Source of the DNA: Flavobacterium daemonense
GTDB lineage: Bacteria; Bacteroidota; Bacteroidia; Flavobacteriales; Flavobacteriaceae
Assembly (NCBI RefSeq): GCF_007341385.1
Contig: NZ_VJYD01000020.1
Span: 1-64,000, forward strand
DNA length: 64,000 bases
Direction: 5' to 3'
In this document: positions 33,745 through 42,415 of the stretch, in pieces
Position numbering within the stretch: the first letter of the stretch is position 1
Layout: each line of letters opens with the position of its first letter
Notes under the pieces: generated by a model
Seen by the model: only the letters and a program-made list of their open reading frames with translations
The model's database searches: none
Told to the model about the DNA's origin: nothing
Translations under genes and position numbers: made by a program

Positions 33745-36510
33745 TTACAGAGTTAATAAAAACTTTGACAGGTTTTCTTCCTGATTCAGGTTTAGCTTCT
33801 TTCTTAAGCGATATCTGTGCAATTCTACGCCTCTAAATGAGATATTCATCATAGGGGCAATTTCCTTAGATGAAAGGTTCATTTTTAGGTAAACACACAA
33901 CTTAATATCTTTTGGTGTCAGATTCGGGAATTTCTTCGAAAGATTAATAATAAACTCATTGTGGATCTGATTTAAGTTTGTTTCAAAAATCTCCCACTCG
34001 TGTTTGTTCACTTCATTAATCTTGATCGCTTTTTTAATTTCGCTTTTAAGCTTATTAAAATCTTTTTCAGAATCCAGAATATTTTGAATGTTCTCAATCA
34101 TTTCGCTTTGCTTGGCAATAGAAAGTGATTTTCCAGCAACTTCTGATGATTTTGTTTGAAGTTCTAATTCTAAAATATGTTTCTCGTATTCCTGAACATT
34201 CAATTCATTCTCTTTTTTCAATTCCATTTCTAGAATCTCACGTTGATGTTTCAGTTCTTCTGCCTGCAATTTTAATTTTTGCGTATAGCGAAGTTTATTC
34301 CATTTGTAATAAAAGAACAAAACAGCTCCAATAAGCAATAAGTAAAGCAATATCATCCAAAATGAAAAATACCAAGGTTGCGCTACTTTAAATTCAAAAG
34401 ATACAACCTCATCATAATTTGCTCCGTCATGCTTAAAAATTACAACTGAATGAAAACCACTATTTAGGTTATTCAAAACAATTGTTCCGTTTGAAATTGG
34501 AATGTAATTTTTACTGCCGTTTAACTGATAAAATAAATTTGGTTTGCTTGCGCCATAAATTCCCGATATTACGTTGATGCGCAATTCGGTGTTGTGTTTT
34601 ATTTTTCCTTCGTCTGGCAATAACATATTATTGTTGTACGCTTCGACTTTGACTCCGGTATTTTGATTGTTTTCATACGAAAGCTGCAATGAAATAAATC
34701 CGTCATCAAGATTCATCAAATAATGATTATTGCTTTTGAAGATTCGCAGGTTTTCATTAATCAATTTTCCTTTATAATATTTCTCCTGAATCATGTTCCA
34801 GACAAACTTGTTGCCATTTGCATAAATATGATATAAGATCCCCTCTTGAAGTACTATAAAATGATTTTCGTCGATGGCAACAACATCAGAGATATTTTTA
34901 AAATTTGTATTGAACAGTTCGTTCTCTTCTAATTTATTTGTAATTGAATTGAAAGTGTACCAAACGTTATTGATCAAGAAAAGAATTTCATCTCTAAATT
35001 CAAAAATCTTTACGCCAAAGTCATTTTCTATTTTACTCTGCTGCGTAATATTTTCAACTTTTGTGGTTTTAAAATTATCATCAAAAAGAACTCGATATAA
35101 GCCACGGTAATTATCTGCTGCCCAAATTTCGTTTCTTTTATTCTGTGCAACATATTTTATTGGTTTAGAAAGATCATCGATTTTTTTGCTTTCGTTTAAT
35201 TTTGAAACATTGTCATAAACCAAAATTCCGCTGTAAGTCGATTGAAAATAAGTGTCATTTATAATACTTTTTGACAAATTCCATCCACCACTCACATTGT
35301 TGATTTTTGTTAACGCGCCACTCTCATAACAAAATGTTCCGTCATTATGTCCAATGACATATTTACTGCCAATTTTTGTAATATTCCACCCCTGTCCTTG
35401 TGTGTTGGGAAGCATTTTAAAATTCCCAGATTCGAATTCAAAAATACCGTGATTCGAGGCAATCAAATAGCCTTTATCGATTGTGGCAACAGAATAAACA
35501 GAACCTAGAAGCCCTGAATTATCATAGAAAAATGAAATCGGTGAATTTACCTCGACATGCGCAATTCCGTTATCAAGTCCGAGCCATAAATCTTGTTCTT
35601 TATCAAAACCAATGCATAAAACCGAATTGTTCATTAAAACATTATTGCGGTCGATATTTTTAAAAGTCGACGTATTGAAATCATAAATAAAAACACCTTT
35701 ATTTCCTGTTCCGATAACTAATTTATTGTTTTTGATGAATTTTGCTACGTTGATTCCGGTTCCTTTCAATGTTTCGTTCAACGGATTGTTCCAAGCCGTC
35801 AATCCATTTTTCTCAACAATAAAAACGCCTTTTTTATGGGTAAAAATATACGTTTTGCCTTTATATTTTTCAATTGCGTGAACGACTGTATTTTTTAAAA
35901 TATCCCAACCTTTCGGGTTTGCAATTTTTGAGCCATTCATTCTAAAAATACCTTTGTTGACAGAAGCAACATACAGGTTTTTATCGACAACAAAACAATA
36001 TGATATCAGGAAAGGAAATTTGATTTTTTTAATGTGTTTTCCATCATAAATAAAAACATCATTGAAAGATTGAAAATACAGCGAGCCATTAAACCTGAAA
36101 ATTTTCCAGATTTCTTCATTGTCTTTTTCATCAAACAAACGCAGATTTTTAGTAATCGAAACGTAAAGCATTTTTCCGTCCTTTCGATACCAATATCCAA
36201 ATTCTTTATACGAACCCGAATAAATTCGGTCGCCTTCAATTAAAATGGAACGAATAATGGTTTTGTTTGGCAAAGAATATTTTTCCCAAACTACGCCGTC
36301 ATATCGCAGTAAGTAATGATTATTGGCAAAATACATTGCACGATCACGACCTTGAGCAATGTTCCATATTTGATTATCGCCCTGATAATCTGATTTATTG
36401 TAATTTTCAACAAAGGGAAGTAATTCTTGTGCTTGTATGTGTGAAGCAATGAAAAAGAAGAAAACTAGTTTTAAAAGTGTAGATTTCAAGATATTCAGTT
36501 TTATAGCCAA
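33745..36510 (-). CDS. Membrane-bound sensor/regulator: propeller, Y_Y_Y, LuxR-type HTH
   Basis: A 921-residue one-component regulator. After a signal sequence (FFFIASHIQAQE) comes a periplasmic beta-propeller with reg_prop-like blades (IWNIAQGRDRAMYFANNHYL, GFDKEQDLWLGLDNGIAHV) to about 640, a Y_Y_Y-type domain to about 730, one membrane helix near 738-760, a coiled coil to 840, and a LuxR-like HTH at the end (LTPKDIKLCVYLKMNLSSKE, then ISFRGVELHRYRLRKKLNL). It lacks histidine-kinase and receiver domains. It very likely senses a glucan fragment in the periplasm and controls the susC operon next to it. Confidence 0.9.
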   Translation of the reverse strand: MAIKLNILKSTLLKLVFFFFIASHIQAQELLPFVENYNKSDYQGDNQIWNIAQGRDRAMYFANNHYLLRYDGVVWEKYSLPNKTIIRSILIEGDRIYSGSYKEFGYWYRKDGKMLYVSITKNLRLFDEKDNEEIWKIFRFNGSLYFQSFNDVFIYDGKHIKKIKFPFLISYCFVVDKNLYVASVNKGIFRMNGSKIANPKGWDILKNTVVHAIEKYKGKTYIFTHKKGVFIVEKNGLTAWNNPLNETLKGTGINVAKFIKNNKLVIGTGNKGVFIYDFNTSTFKNIDRNNVLMNNSVLCIGFDKEQDLWLGLDNGIAHVEVNSPISFFYDNSGLLGSVYSVATIDKGYLIASNHGIFEFESGNFKMLPNTQGQGWNITKIGSKYVIGHNDGTFCYESGALTKINNVSGGWNLSKSIINDTYFQSTYSGILVYDNVSKLNESKKIDDLSKPIKYVAQNKRNEIWAADNYRGLYRVLFDDNFKTTKVENITQQSKIENDFGVKIFEFRDEILFLINNVWYTFNSITNKLEENELFNTNFKNISDVVAIDENHFIVLQEGILYHIYANGNKFVWNMIQEKYYKGKLINENLRIFKSNNHYLMNLDDGFISLQLSYENNQNTGVKVEAYNNNMLLPDEGKIKHNTELRINVISGIYGASKPNLFYQLNGSKNYIPISNGTIVLNNLNSGFHSVVIFKHDGANYDEVVSFEFKVAQPWYFSFWMILLYLLLIGAVLFFYYKWNKLRYTQKLKLQAEELKHQREILEMELKKENELNVQEYEKHILELELQTKSSEVAGKSLSIAKQSEMIENIQNILDSEKDFNKLKSEIKKAIKINEVNKHEWEIFETNLNQIHNEFIINLSKKFPNLTPKDIKLCVYLKMNLSSKEIAPMMNISFRGVELHRYRLRKKLNLNQEENLSKFLLTL

Positions 36511-36542
36511 AGATACTCACAAATATTTAATTTTTAGACCTA

Positions 36543-36573
36543 AAAAAAGCCTCTCGACAGAGAAGCTTTTTTA
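36543..36573 (-). terminator. Terminator after ackA
   Basis: On the minus strand AAGCTTCTCT, a short loop and AGAGGCTTTTTTT form a stem with a T tail, between ackA (stop 36589) and the regulator start (36510). Confidence 0.8.
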
Positions 36574-36588
36574 AAATGGGTTTGTATT

Positions 36589-37773
36589 TTAACTGTTTAA
36601 TAATTGATAAACCTGATTTGCAATTTCATATTCTTCATCCGTCGGAACAACCAAAACTTTAGTATTTGAATTTGCTTTATTGATTTCTCTGACTTCTTTT
36701 GAGCGAATTTGATTTTTATCCGAATCAATTTCAATTCCGAAATAATCCATATCCGTACAAACCAATTGACGCATATATGAAGAATTTTCGCCAATTCCTG
36801 CCGTAAAAACAATAGCATCCAAACCATTCAAAGCAGCAACATACGCGCCAATAGTTTTTTTGATACGATACGCATTCATTAACAGTGCCAACTGGCAATC
36901 TTTATTTCCTTTTGCGGCTTCTGCTTCAATATCACGCAAATCACTGTAACCTGTAAGACCAAGCATACCGCTTTGTTTCAGTAAAACTGCATTTACTTCA
37001 TCTGGCGTATATCCCAAATTTTTAATCATATAAAAAACCACAGATTGGTCAATATCGCCCGCACGCGTTCCCATAATCAAACCATTTGACGGCGAAAATC
37101 CCATTGAAGTATCAATACATTTTCCGTCTTTTACAGCCGCCATACTGCAACCGTTTCCTAAATGAATGGTAATTATTTTTGAATGTTTTTCTAGAAATTT
37201 AATTGCTTTTTCCGAAACATATTTATGACTTGTTCCATGAAAACCATAAACACGAACTTTATTTTCTGTCAAAAGATAATTCGGAATCGCATATCGATAA
37301 GCTTCTTCTGGCATGGTTTGGTGAAAAGCAGTATCAAAAACGGCAATTTGTTCCGCCGAACTAAATATTTCTTCTGCAACATTAATTCCTTCTAAATTGG
37401 CAGGATTATGCAATGGCGCCAACTCAAAAAGTTGTTTGATCTTTGATTTTACTTTTTCGTCAATTTTAACCGTATCGCTAAAATCGCTTCCGCCGTGCAC
37501 TACGCGATGTCCAACGGCAGCAATTTCTGAAGTTGATTTAATTACCCCTTTTTCGGCATCTAAAAGCATATTGGCTACTTTTTGCAAACCTACTTTATGA
37601 TTCGGAATTGGAAGTGATTCTTCTATCGAATTTGAAGCCGTTTTAAAAGTCACATTTGAAGTTTCTAAACCAATTCTGTCAATCATTCCCGAACAAATTA
37701 CTTCGTTCTCTGGCATAACCATTAATTGATATTTTATTGACGAACTTCCTGAGTTTATAATTAGTATTTTCAT
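36589..37773 (-). CDS. ackA: Acetate kinase
   Basis: Makes ATP and acetate from acetyl phosphate and ADP, or the reverse. The 394 residues show the ASKHA-kinase pattern: INSGSSSIKYQL at 6-17, VVHGGSDFS near 92, FDTAFHQTMP near 145, VYGFHGTSHKYVS near 175, ITIHLGNGCSMAAVKDG near 200, GLIMGTRAGDIDQS near 230 and VFTAGIGENSSYMR near 320. It is downstream of pta on the same strand, the usual Pta-AckA pair, though 243 bases with repeats lie between them. Confidence 0.97.
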   Translation of the reverse strand: MKILIINSGSSSIKYQLMVMPENEVICSGMIDRIGLETSNVTFKTASNSIEESLPIPNHKVGLQKVANMLLDAEKGVIKSTSEIAAVGHRVVHGGSDFSDTVKIDEKVKSKIKQLFELAPLHNPANLEGINVAEEIFSSAEQIAVFDTAFHQTMPEEAYRYAIPNYLLTENKVRVYGFHGTSHKYVSEKAIKFLEKHSKIITIHLGNGCSMAAVKDGKCIDTSMGFSPSNGLIMGTRAGDIDQSVVFYMIKNLGYTPDEVNAVLLKQSGMLGLTGYSDLRDIEAEAAKGNKDCQLALLMNAYRIKKTIGAYVAALNGLDAIVFTAGIGENSSYMRQLVCTDMDYFGIEIDSDKNQIRSKEVREINKANSNTKVLVVPTDEEYEIANQVYQLLNS

Positions 37774-37779
37774 TTTTTT

Positions 37780-37990
37780 TAAGTTGCTAAGGTTCTAAGA
37801 TACTAAGGTGCTGAGTTTTTTTTACCTCAAAGACAGAAATTTTAATTGTTGAGATTAGCACGCGAATGAATCGGATTTACTTCGTAAAGACACGGATTAA
37901 AACGGATCTTTCAATTTTTCAAAAATAAAATCCGTGTAAATCTGCGTTTTCACATAGCGAATCAGTCGCATGCGTGATCTATTTTTTTAA
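37780..37990. repeat. Two repeat types in the pta-ackA gap
   Basis: 37780-37815 holds a run of CTAAGGTTCTAAGATACTAA-type words that recurs near 63598. 37856-37980 is a large imperfect palindrome with GCACGCGAATGA and CGGATTTA on the left, AATCCGTG and CGCATGCGTGAT on the right. No gene is present. Confidence 0.5.
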
Positions 37991-38016
37991 TTCATAATTC
38001 ATAATTCACAATTAAC

Positions 38017-40110
38017 CTAAAGTCCTTGAGCCTGAATTGCCGTAATTACTACGGTATTGATAATATCATCAACAGTACAGCCACGACTTAAATCGTTTAC
38101 GGGTTTGTTTAAACCTTGAAGCATTGGCCCAATTGCCAAAGCTCCCGTTTCTCTCTGAACGGCTTTATAAGTGTTATTTCCCGTATTTAAATCAGGAAAA
38201 ATCAACACGCTCGCCTGCCCTGCCACTTCAGAATCTGGCATTTTACTTTTTCCGACAGCGCGATCTACTGCAGCATCATATTGAATTGGTCCTTCGATTT
38301 TTAAATCGGGGCGTTTTTGTTTTACAATTTCGGTTGCTGTTCTTACTTTATCCACTTCATCCCCTTTTCCAGAAGCTCCAGAAGAATACGATAGCATGGC
38401 GATTTTTGGCTCAATTCCGAAAGCCGAACTTGATTCTGCTGACGAAATAGCAATTTCTGCCAATTGTTCAGCCGTTGGGTTTGGATTAATCGCGCAATCA
38501 CCAAAAACAGAAACTCTGTCTTCCAAACACATAAAAAATACAGAAGAAACTACTGAAGAATTAGGTTTTGTTTTAATAAACTGCAATGCTGGCAAAATGG
38601 TATGTTGCGTAGTGTGCGCGGCTCCCGAAACCATTCCGTCTGCGTGACCTTTATACACCATCATAGTTCCGTAATACGAAACATCTTCCATTAAATCTCT
38701 TGCCATGGTTATACTTATATTCTTCGCTTTTCTAAGCTCATAATAAGTATTAGCATAATCCTCAAAAAGTTTTGATTCTTTTGGATTAATAATCTGCACT
38801 TTTGAAAAATCAAATGTAAGTCCCAGTTCGGCAACTTTGCTTTCAATTTGTTTTTTATCTCCAATGATTGAGATATCAACTACATCCATATCTAGCAATC
38901 TTGAGGCTGCAGTGATAATTCGGTCGTCATTTCCTTCTGGGAGTACAATATGTTTGCGATGTTGTTTGGCTCTTTTCACCATATTGTACTGAAACATTTT
39001 TGGCGTCATTCCCTCTGGCTGGAAAGTAATTACTCGCTCAGACAAAGCCTCAATTTCAACGTATTTTTCAAATGTGCTGATCGAAGTTTCAATTTTATGC
39101 GTGTTTGAAGCATAAATCTCCGATTTTATTGCGCCTATTTTATTTGTAATATTATAGGTTCCGCCATCAACAGCAATAATGGGAACAATTGCCGAAAGTC
39201 CCTCTATCAATTTTAAAATACTATCCTCAGGAACAATATTTCCAGTCAAAATTATACCGGAAATCGTGGGATAATTAACCGATTCATTTGCTTGCAAAGC
39301 TCCTAAAATAATGTCTGAACGATCTCCTGGCGTAATCACAAGCGCATTATTATTCAAATGCACTAGATAATTATGCAACTGCATTGCTCCTACACTGTAA
39401 TGACCAATTTCGTTATTTAGATAGTTTTCGCCAAATAAAACTTTGGCATCAAGTTCATTTACAATTTCCTGCATAGTAGGATTGTTCAAGCTTGATATTA
39501 GAGGAATTGTATTTACCAAAACATTTGGAGGCAAACTCTTTTGCAAGCTTTTGGTAACCAGTTTTATATTTTCAGGCTGCACTTTATTGGCGAAAACCGA
39601 TAAAACCTCAACTTCTTTCACTTTAAAAGAGTCGTAAACCAAATATAGACTATCAACAAGTTCTTCCAAAGTTTTTCCAACACCGGAGCCAATGATTATG
39701 GTTGGAATCCCGAGATTTTTTGCAATTAAGACATTCAAATCCAATTCAATTGAAGTGCCTTCGCCTGTGAAGCTCGTTCCTTCCACCAAAACAAAATCAA
39801 AGCGTTCTTCAAGTTTTTTATACTTTTCGATAATTAAATCTAAAATCTCGCCTATTTTGCCTTTATTTTTCTTCTTGATCAGTTTGCTTTTGGTAATTGC
39901 ATACGCATCTTCAAACTTAATATCAAGGTTAAAATGCGACAAAACTGTTTCGATATGATTGTCTTGTTCACCATCTACAAAATCTTCTACAATAGGCCTG
40001 AAATAACCCACTTTTGCTGTTTTACCAAGCAAAATACTCATTAAACCAAGGGTAATTATCGATTTACCGCTATTATGATCACTTGTGGCAATGTATATCG
40101 CTTTACTCAT
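38017..40110 (-). CDS. pta: Phosphate acetyltransferase
   Basis: Converts acetyl-CoA and phosphate to acetyl phosphate. The 697-residue form has three parts: an N-terminal P-loop BioD-like domain (IATSDHNSGKSIITLGLM at 7-24), a central DRTGG-type domain (about 215-330), and the catalytic PTA_PTB domain from about 365 (HRKHIVLPEGNDDRII, FFMCLEDRVSVFGDCAINPN, ISSAESSSAFGIEP, IEGPIQYDAAVD, ALAIGPMLQGLNKPVNDLSRG). The N-terminal parts are regulatory in long Pta proteins. Confidence 0.96.
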   Translation of the reverse strand: MSKAIYIATSDHNSGKSIITLGLMSILLGKTAKVGYFRPIVEDFVDGEQDNHIETVLSHFNLDIKFEDAYAITKSKLIKKKNKGKIGEILDLIIEKYKKLEERFDFVLVEGTSFTGEGTSIELDLNVLIAKNLGIPTIIIGSGVGKTLEELVDSLYLVYDSFKVKEVEVLSVFANKVQPENIKLVTKSLQKSLPPNVLVNTIPLISSLNNPTMQEIVNELDAKVLFGENYLNNEIGHYSVGAMQLHNYLVHLNNNALVITPGDRSDIILGALQANESVNYPTISGIILTGNIVPEDSILKLIEGLSAIVPIIAVDGGTYNITNKIGAIKSEIYASNTHKIETSISTFEKYVEIEALSERVITFQPEGMTPKMFQYNMVKRAKQHRKHIVLPEGNDDRIITAASRLLDMDVVDISIIGDKKQIESKVAELGLTFDFSKVQIINPKESKLFEDYANTYYELRKAKNISITMARDLMEDVSYYGTMMVYKGHADGMVSGAAHTTQHTILPALQFIKTKPNSSVVSSVFFMCLEDRVSVFGDCAINPNPTAEQLAEIAISSAESSSAFGIEPKIAMLSYSSGASGKGDEVDKVRTATEIVKQKRPDLKIEGPIQYDAAVDRAVGKSKMPDSEVAGQASVLIFPDLNTGNNTYKAVQRETGALAIGPMLQGLNKPVNDLSRGCTVDDIINTVVITAIQAQGL

Positions 40111-40152
40111 AATGTATGTTTTAAAACTGTCTCTTTTTATAAAATAAAAACG

Positions 40153-41232
40153 CTAAAACCAACGTCTTTTTTTGAAATATATAATCAACGCGATAACCAG
40201 TAAAAACATTACGCCCATAACTACAAAATAACCATTTTCAGTCTTTAGTTCTGGCATGTTTTCAAAGTTCATTCCGTATACTCCAACAATAAATGTCAGC
40301 GGAATAAATATGGCCGAAATGATTGTCAACGTTTTCATAATTTCATTCATTTTTCGGCTTTGTTCCGAAAAATAAAAGTTTGATGCGCTTTCCAACGCAC
40401 TCATATCTGACTCTATTTGTTCTAAAAGCTCCAAACTCTTTTGGTGAAGCCTGATAAAGAAATTAAATGTTTCCTTTTTAATAAGACCGTTATTCTCACT
40501 TTCATCGTCGTCTTTAATCGTTTTCAGATAATACAACGAATCTCGAAGAGGTACAATGGAACGTTTTAAAAAATTAAAATTGTCACGATGATTTTCAATT
40601 TTTTCCAAAATAACAGGATGTGCTCCCTTTTTAGCTTTATTGATTAATTCTTCGATCTTTTCCTCTTCATCTTCAATAGTTATATAGAAGTTCTCCATTA
40701 CGGCATCAAGCAACAAATACAGAAGGTAATCGACTTTTTTTGTTCTTACAATTCCCGCATGCGTGCGAAGGCGCTCCCGAATATGTGTAAAGAAATCACT
40801 TCTTTTTTCTTGGAAAGAAATCAGTAATCCATCTTTTAAAATAAAACTAAGTTGCTCAACACTAATATTATCTGAATATTCAGAGGGCAAAAGCGATTTT
40901 ATATTGAAAAAAAGAACGTTTTGCTGTTCTTCTAATTTGGTTCTTTTTGTGGTATTTAAAATATCGGCTAAAAGAAAATCATCGAGCTTAAAATGAGCTC
41001 CAATTGTTTTTATTAAATCAATGTCATTTAAGCCATGAATATTCAGCCAATTGTTTTTAGTATAATCAAAACAAGAATTTAAAGCTAAAACGGTAAACTT
41101 ATCGTATTCAATAACATCATTATCATCATATACAAAAAGCTGCATTTCGGTTTCATTTTCTTTGTGCGTGCCTGTATACTCTAATGTAATGTGCTGCAGC
41201 TTGCGCCCTTTCTTATATTTAATCTTTCTCAT
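40153..41232 (-). CDS. corA: Magnesium/cobalt transporter CorA
   Basis: A 359-residue inner-membrane channel for Mg2+ and Co2+. The large N-terminal cytoplasmic domain is followed by the long stalk helix and two C-terminal membrane helices. The selectivity motif GMN is present in IVGVYGMNFENMPEL, and the protein ends in a basic KKRRWF tail. Both the length and the layout are typical. It is a single gene on the minus strand, diverging from the RAYT transposase at 41412. Confidence 0.95.
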   Translation of the reverse strand: MRKIKYKKGRKLQHITLEYTGTHKENETEMQLFVYDDNDVIEYDKFTVLALNSCFDYTKNNWLNIHGLNDIDLIKTIGAHFKLDDFLLADILNTTKRTKLEEQQNVLFFNIKSLLPSEYSDNISVEQLSFILKDGLLISFQEKRSDFFTHIRERLRTHAGIVRTKKVDYLLYLLLDAVMENFYITIEDEEEKIEELINKAKKGAHPVILEKIENHRDNFNFLKRSIVPLRDSLYYLKTIKDDDESENNGLIKKETFNFFIRLHQKSLELLEQIESDMSALESASNFYFSEQSRKMNEIMKTLTIISAIFIPLTFIVGVYGMNFENMPELKTENGYFVVMGVMFLLVIALIIYFKKRRWF

Positions 41233-41348
41233 TCAAAAAAATTTGCAATAGTAATATTACGAAAAAGAATTTGATTGGGAAATGACATTTATCATTTTGA
41301 TAAGAAAGATTACCAAAATAGATTGATATTAAAAAGTAATCTTTTTAC

Positions 41349-41356
41349 TACTTTTG
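41349..41356 (+). promoter_or_regulatory. TAnnTTTG promoter box for the RAYT gene
   Basis: TACTTTTG matches the -7 consensus. REP copy 1 begins 8 bases after it, so the RAYT message would start with, or just before, that hairpin. Confidence 0.5.
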
Positions 41357-41363
41357 AATAATT

Positions 41364-41396
41364 AAACCCGACAGGTTTTAAAAACCTGTCGGGTTT
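41364..41396. repeat. REP palindrome, copy 1
   Basis: A 33-base perfect palindrome with 16-bp arms of AAACCCGACAGGTTTT and one central base. It lies in the leader of the RAYT gene. Identical or near-identical copies are at 42023, 42153 and 42283. Confidence 0.9.
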
Positions 41397-41411
41397 CTTG
41401 AACATACATAT

Positions 41412-42014
41412 ATGCAAAAAAATGAAACTCTCGAATCTGGAAAATATTATCATATTTACAATCGTGGAATTAATAGCGAAAATTTATTTAAAGAAAATAG
41501 AAATCATGAGTATTTTCTAATGCTTTATACTAAACACATTGACCCAATCGCAGAAACATTAGCTTGGTGCTTGCTAAAAAACCATTTCCATTTATTAGTG
41601 AGAATTAAAACTTTTGAAGAAATTTTAAAAGATCATAAAGATTATGAAATAAAAAAAATAATTCCTGCTCATCAATCATTCGGGAATTTATTTAATGCTT
41701 ACACAAAAGCAATCAATAAAGGTTATAACAGACATGGCGCTCTATTTGAAAGACCATTTAAGAGAAAATTAATCAATAATGAAAACTATTTACGTTCTGT
41801 CATAAAATATATTCATTACAATCCAGTTAATCATGGTTTTTGCCAACATCCAATAGAATATCCATGGAGTTCTTATTTAACTTGTGTTTCTGAAAAAACA
41901 ACAAAATTAAAACGCGAAAAAGTCATCTTATTATTTGAAAATATCGACAATTTAAAAGCTTCTCACAATGAAAGAGAAAATTTCGTTTCTTTGGAAGAAT
42001 TTCTAAATTTATAA
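41412..42014 (+). CDS. REP-associated tyrosine transposase (RAYT), Y1/IS200-like
   Basis: A 200-residue single-domain HUH nuclease. The metal-binding HUH motif is HFH at 58-60 in LLKNHFHLLVRI, and the candidate nucleophile is Tyr97 in FNAYTKAINKGYNRHGALFE, followed by the family word KYIHYNPVNHGF and a C-terminal YPWSSY. RAYTs are domesticated relatives of IS200/IS605 transposases that spread REP palindromes. Four copies of such a palindrome surround it, one in its leader, so enzyme and target are together. Start ATG at 41412 is 15 bases after REP copy 1. Confidence 0.93.
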   Translation: MQKNETLESGKYYHIYNRGINSENLFKENRNHEYFLMLYTKHIDPIAETLAWCLLKNHFHLLVRIKTFEEILKDHKDYEIKKIIPAHQSFGNLFNAYTKAINKGYNRHGALFERPFKRKLINNENYLRSVIKYIHYNPVNHGFCQHPIEYPWSSYLTCVSEKTTKLKREKVILLFENIDNLKASHNERENFVSLEEFLNL

Positions 42015-42022
42015 AGCAAAGC

Positions 42023-42315
42023 AAACCCGACAGGTTTTAAAAACCTGTCGGGTTTAACCACCAAGAAAAAATCACCAATCAATTTCATAAGGTAAACATC
42101 AAAGAAATTTTCAAAGTACTCGAAAAATCGAAACCTATTCTTGTCGCATAGCAAACCCGACAGGTTTTTAAAACCTGTCGGGTTTAACTACCAAGAAAAA
42201 ATCACCAACCAATTTCAAAAGGTAAACATCAAAGAAATTTTCAAAGTACTCGAAAAATCGAAACCTATTCTTGCAGCATAGCAAACCCGACAGGTTTTAA
42301 AAACCTGTCGGGTTT
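42023..42315. repeat. REP copies 2-4 and a 130-bp tandem duplication
   Basis: REP palindromes at 42023-42055, 42153-42185 and 42283-42315 are spaced exactly 130 bases apart. The 97-base stretches between them are near-identical, with about five base changes. So a unit of REP plus spacer has been duplicated in tandem and closed by a further REP. Copy 3 has its odd central base as T instead of A, as if inverted. The spacer carries a short open frame ending ILVA or ILAA and a stop in both units, perhaps a trace of an old gene end. The 401-base gap 42015-42415 has no gene. Confidence 0.92.
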
Positions 42316-42336
42316 AACTAAGCGCAAAATAACGAA

Positions 42337-42369
42337 TAAAAAAACCGAGTCATTTCTGACTCGGTTTTC
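42337..42369 (-). terminator. Terminator after dnaK
   Basis: On the minus strand AAAACCGAGTCA and TGACTCGGTTTT form a 12-bp stem followed by T. It is 47 bases after the dnaK stop at 42416. Confidence 0.85.
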
Positions 42370-42415
42370 ATATTCAATTGTAGAGACGCACAGCAGTGCT
42401 TCTCTGCGTAGTAAA

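Noticed and set aside
37774..38016. tRNA or small gene in the pta-ackA gap
   Set aside because: No cloverleaf, no CCA end and no coding frame; the gap is filled with two known-looking repeat types.
42023..42315. Regularly spaced repeats like a CRISPR array
   Set aside because: Only three copies, the 97-base intervals are near-identical instead of unique spacers, the repeats are perfect palindromes, and no cas gene is near. A REP cluster explains it.
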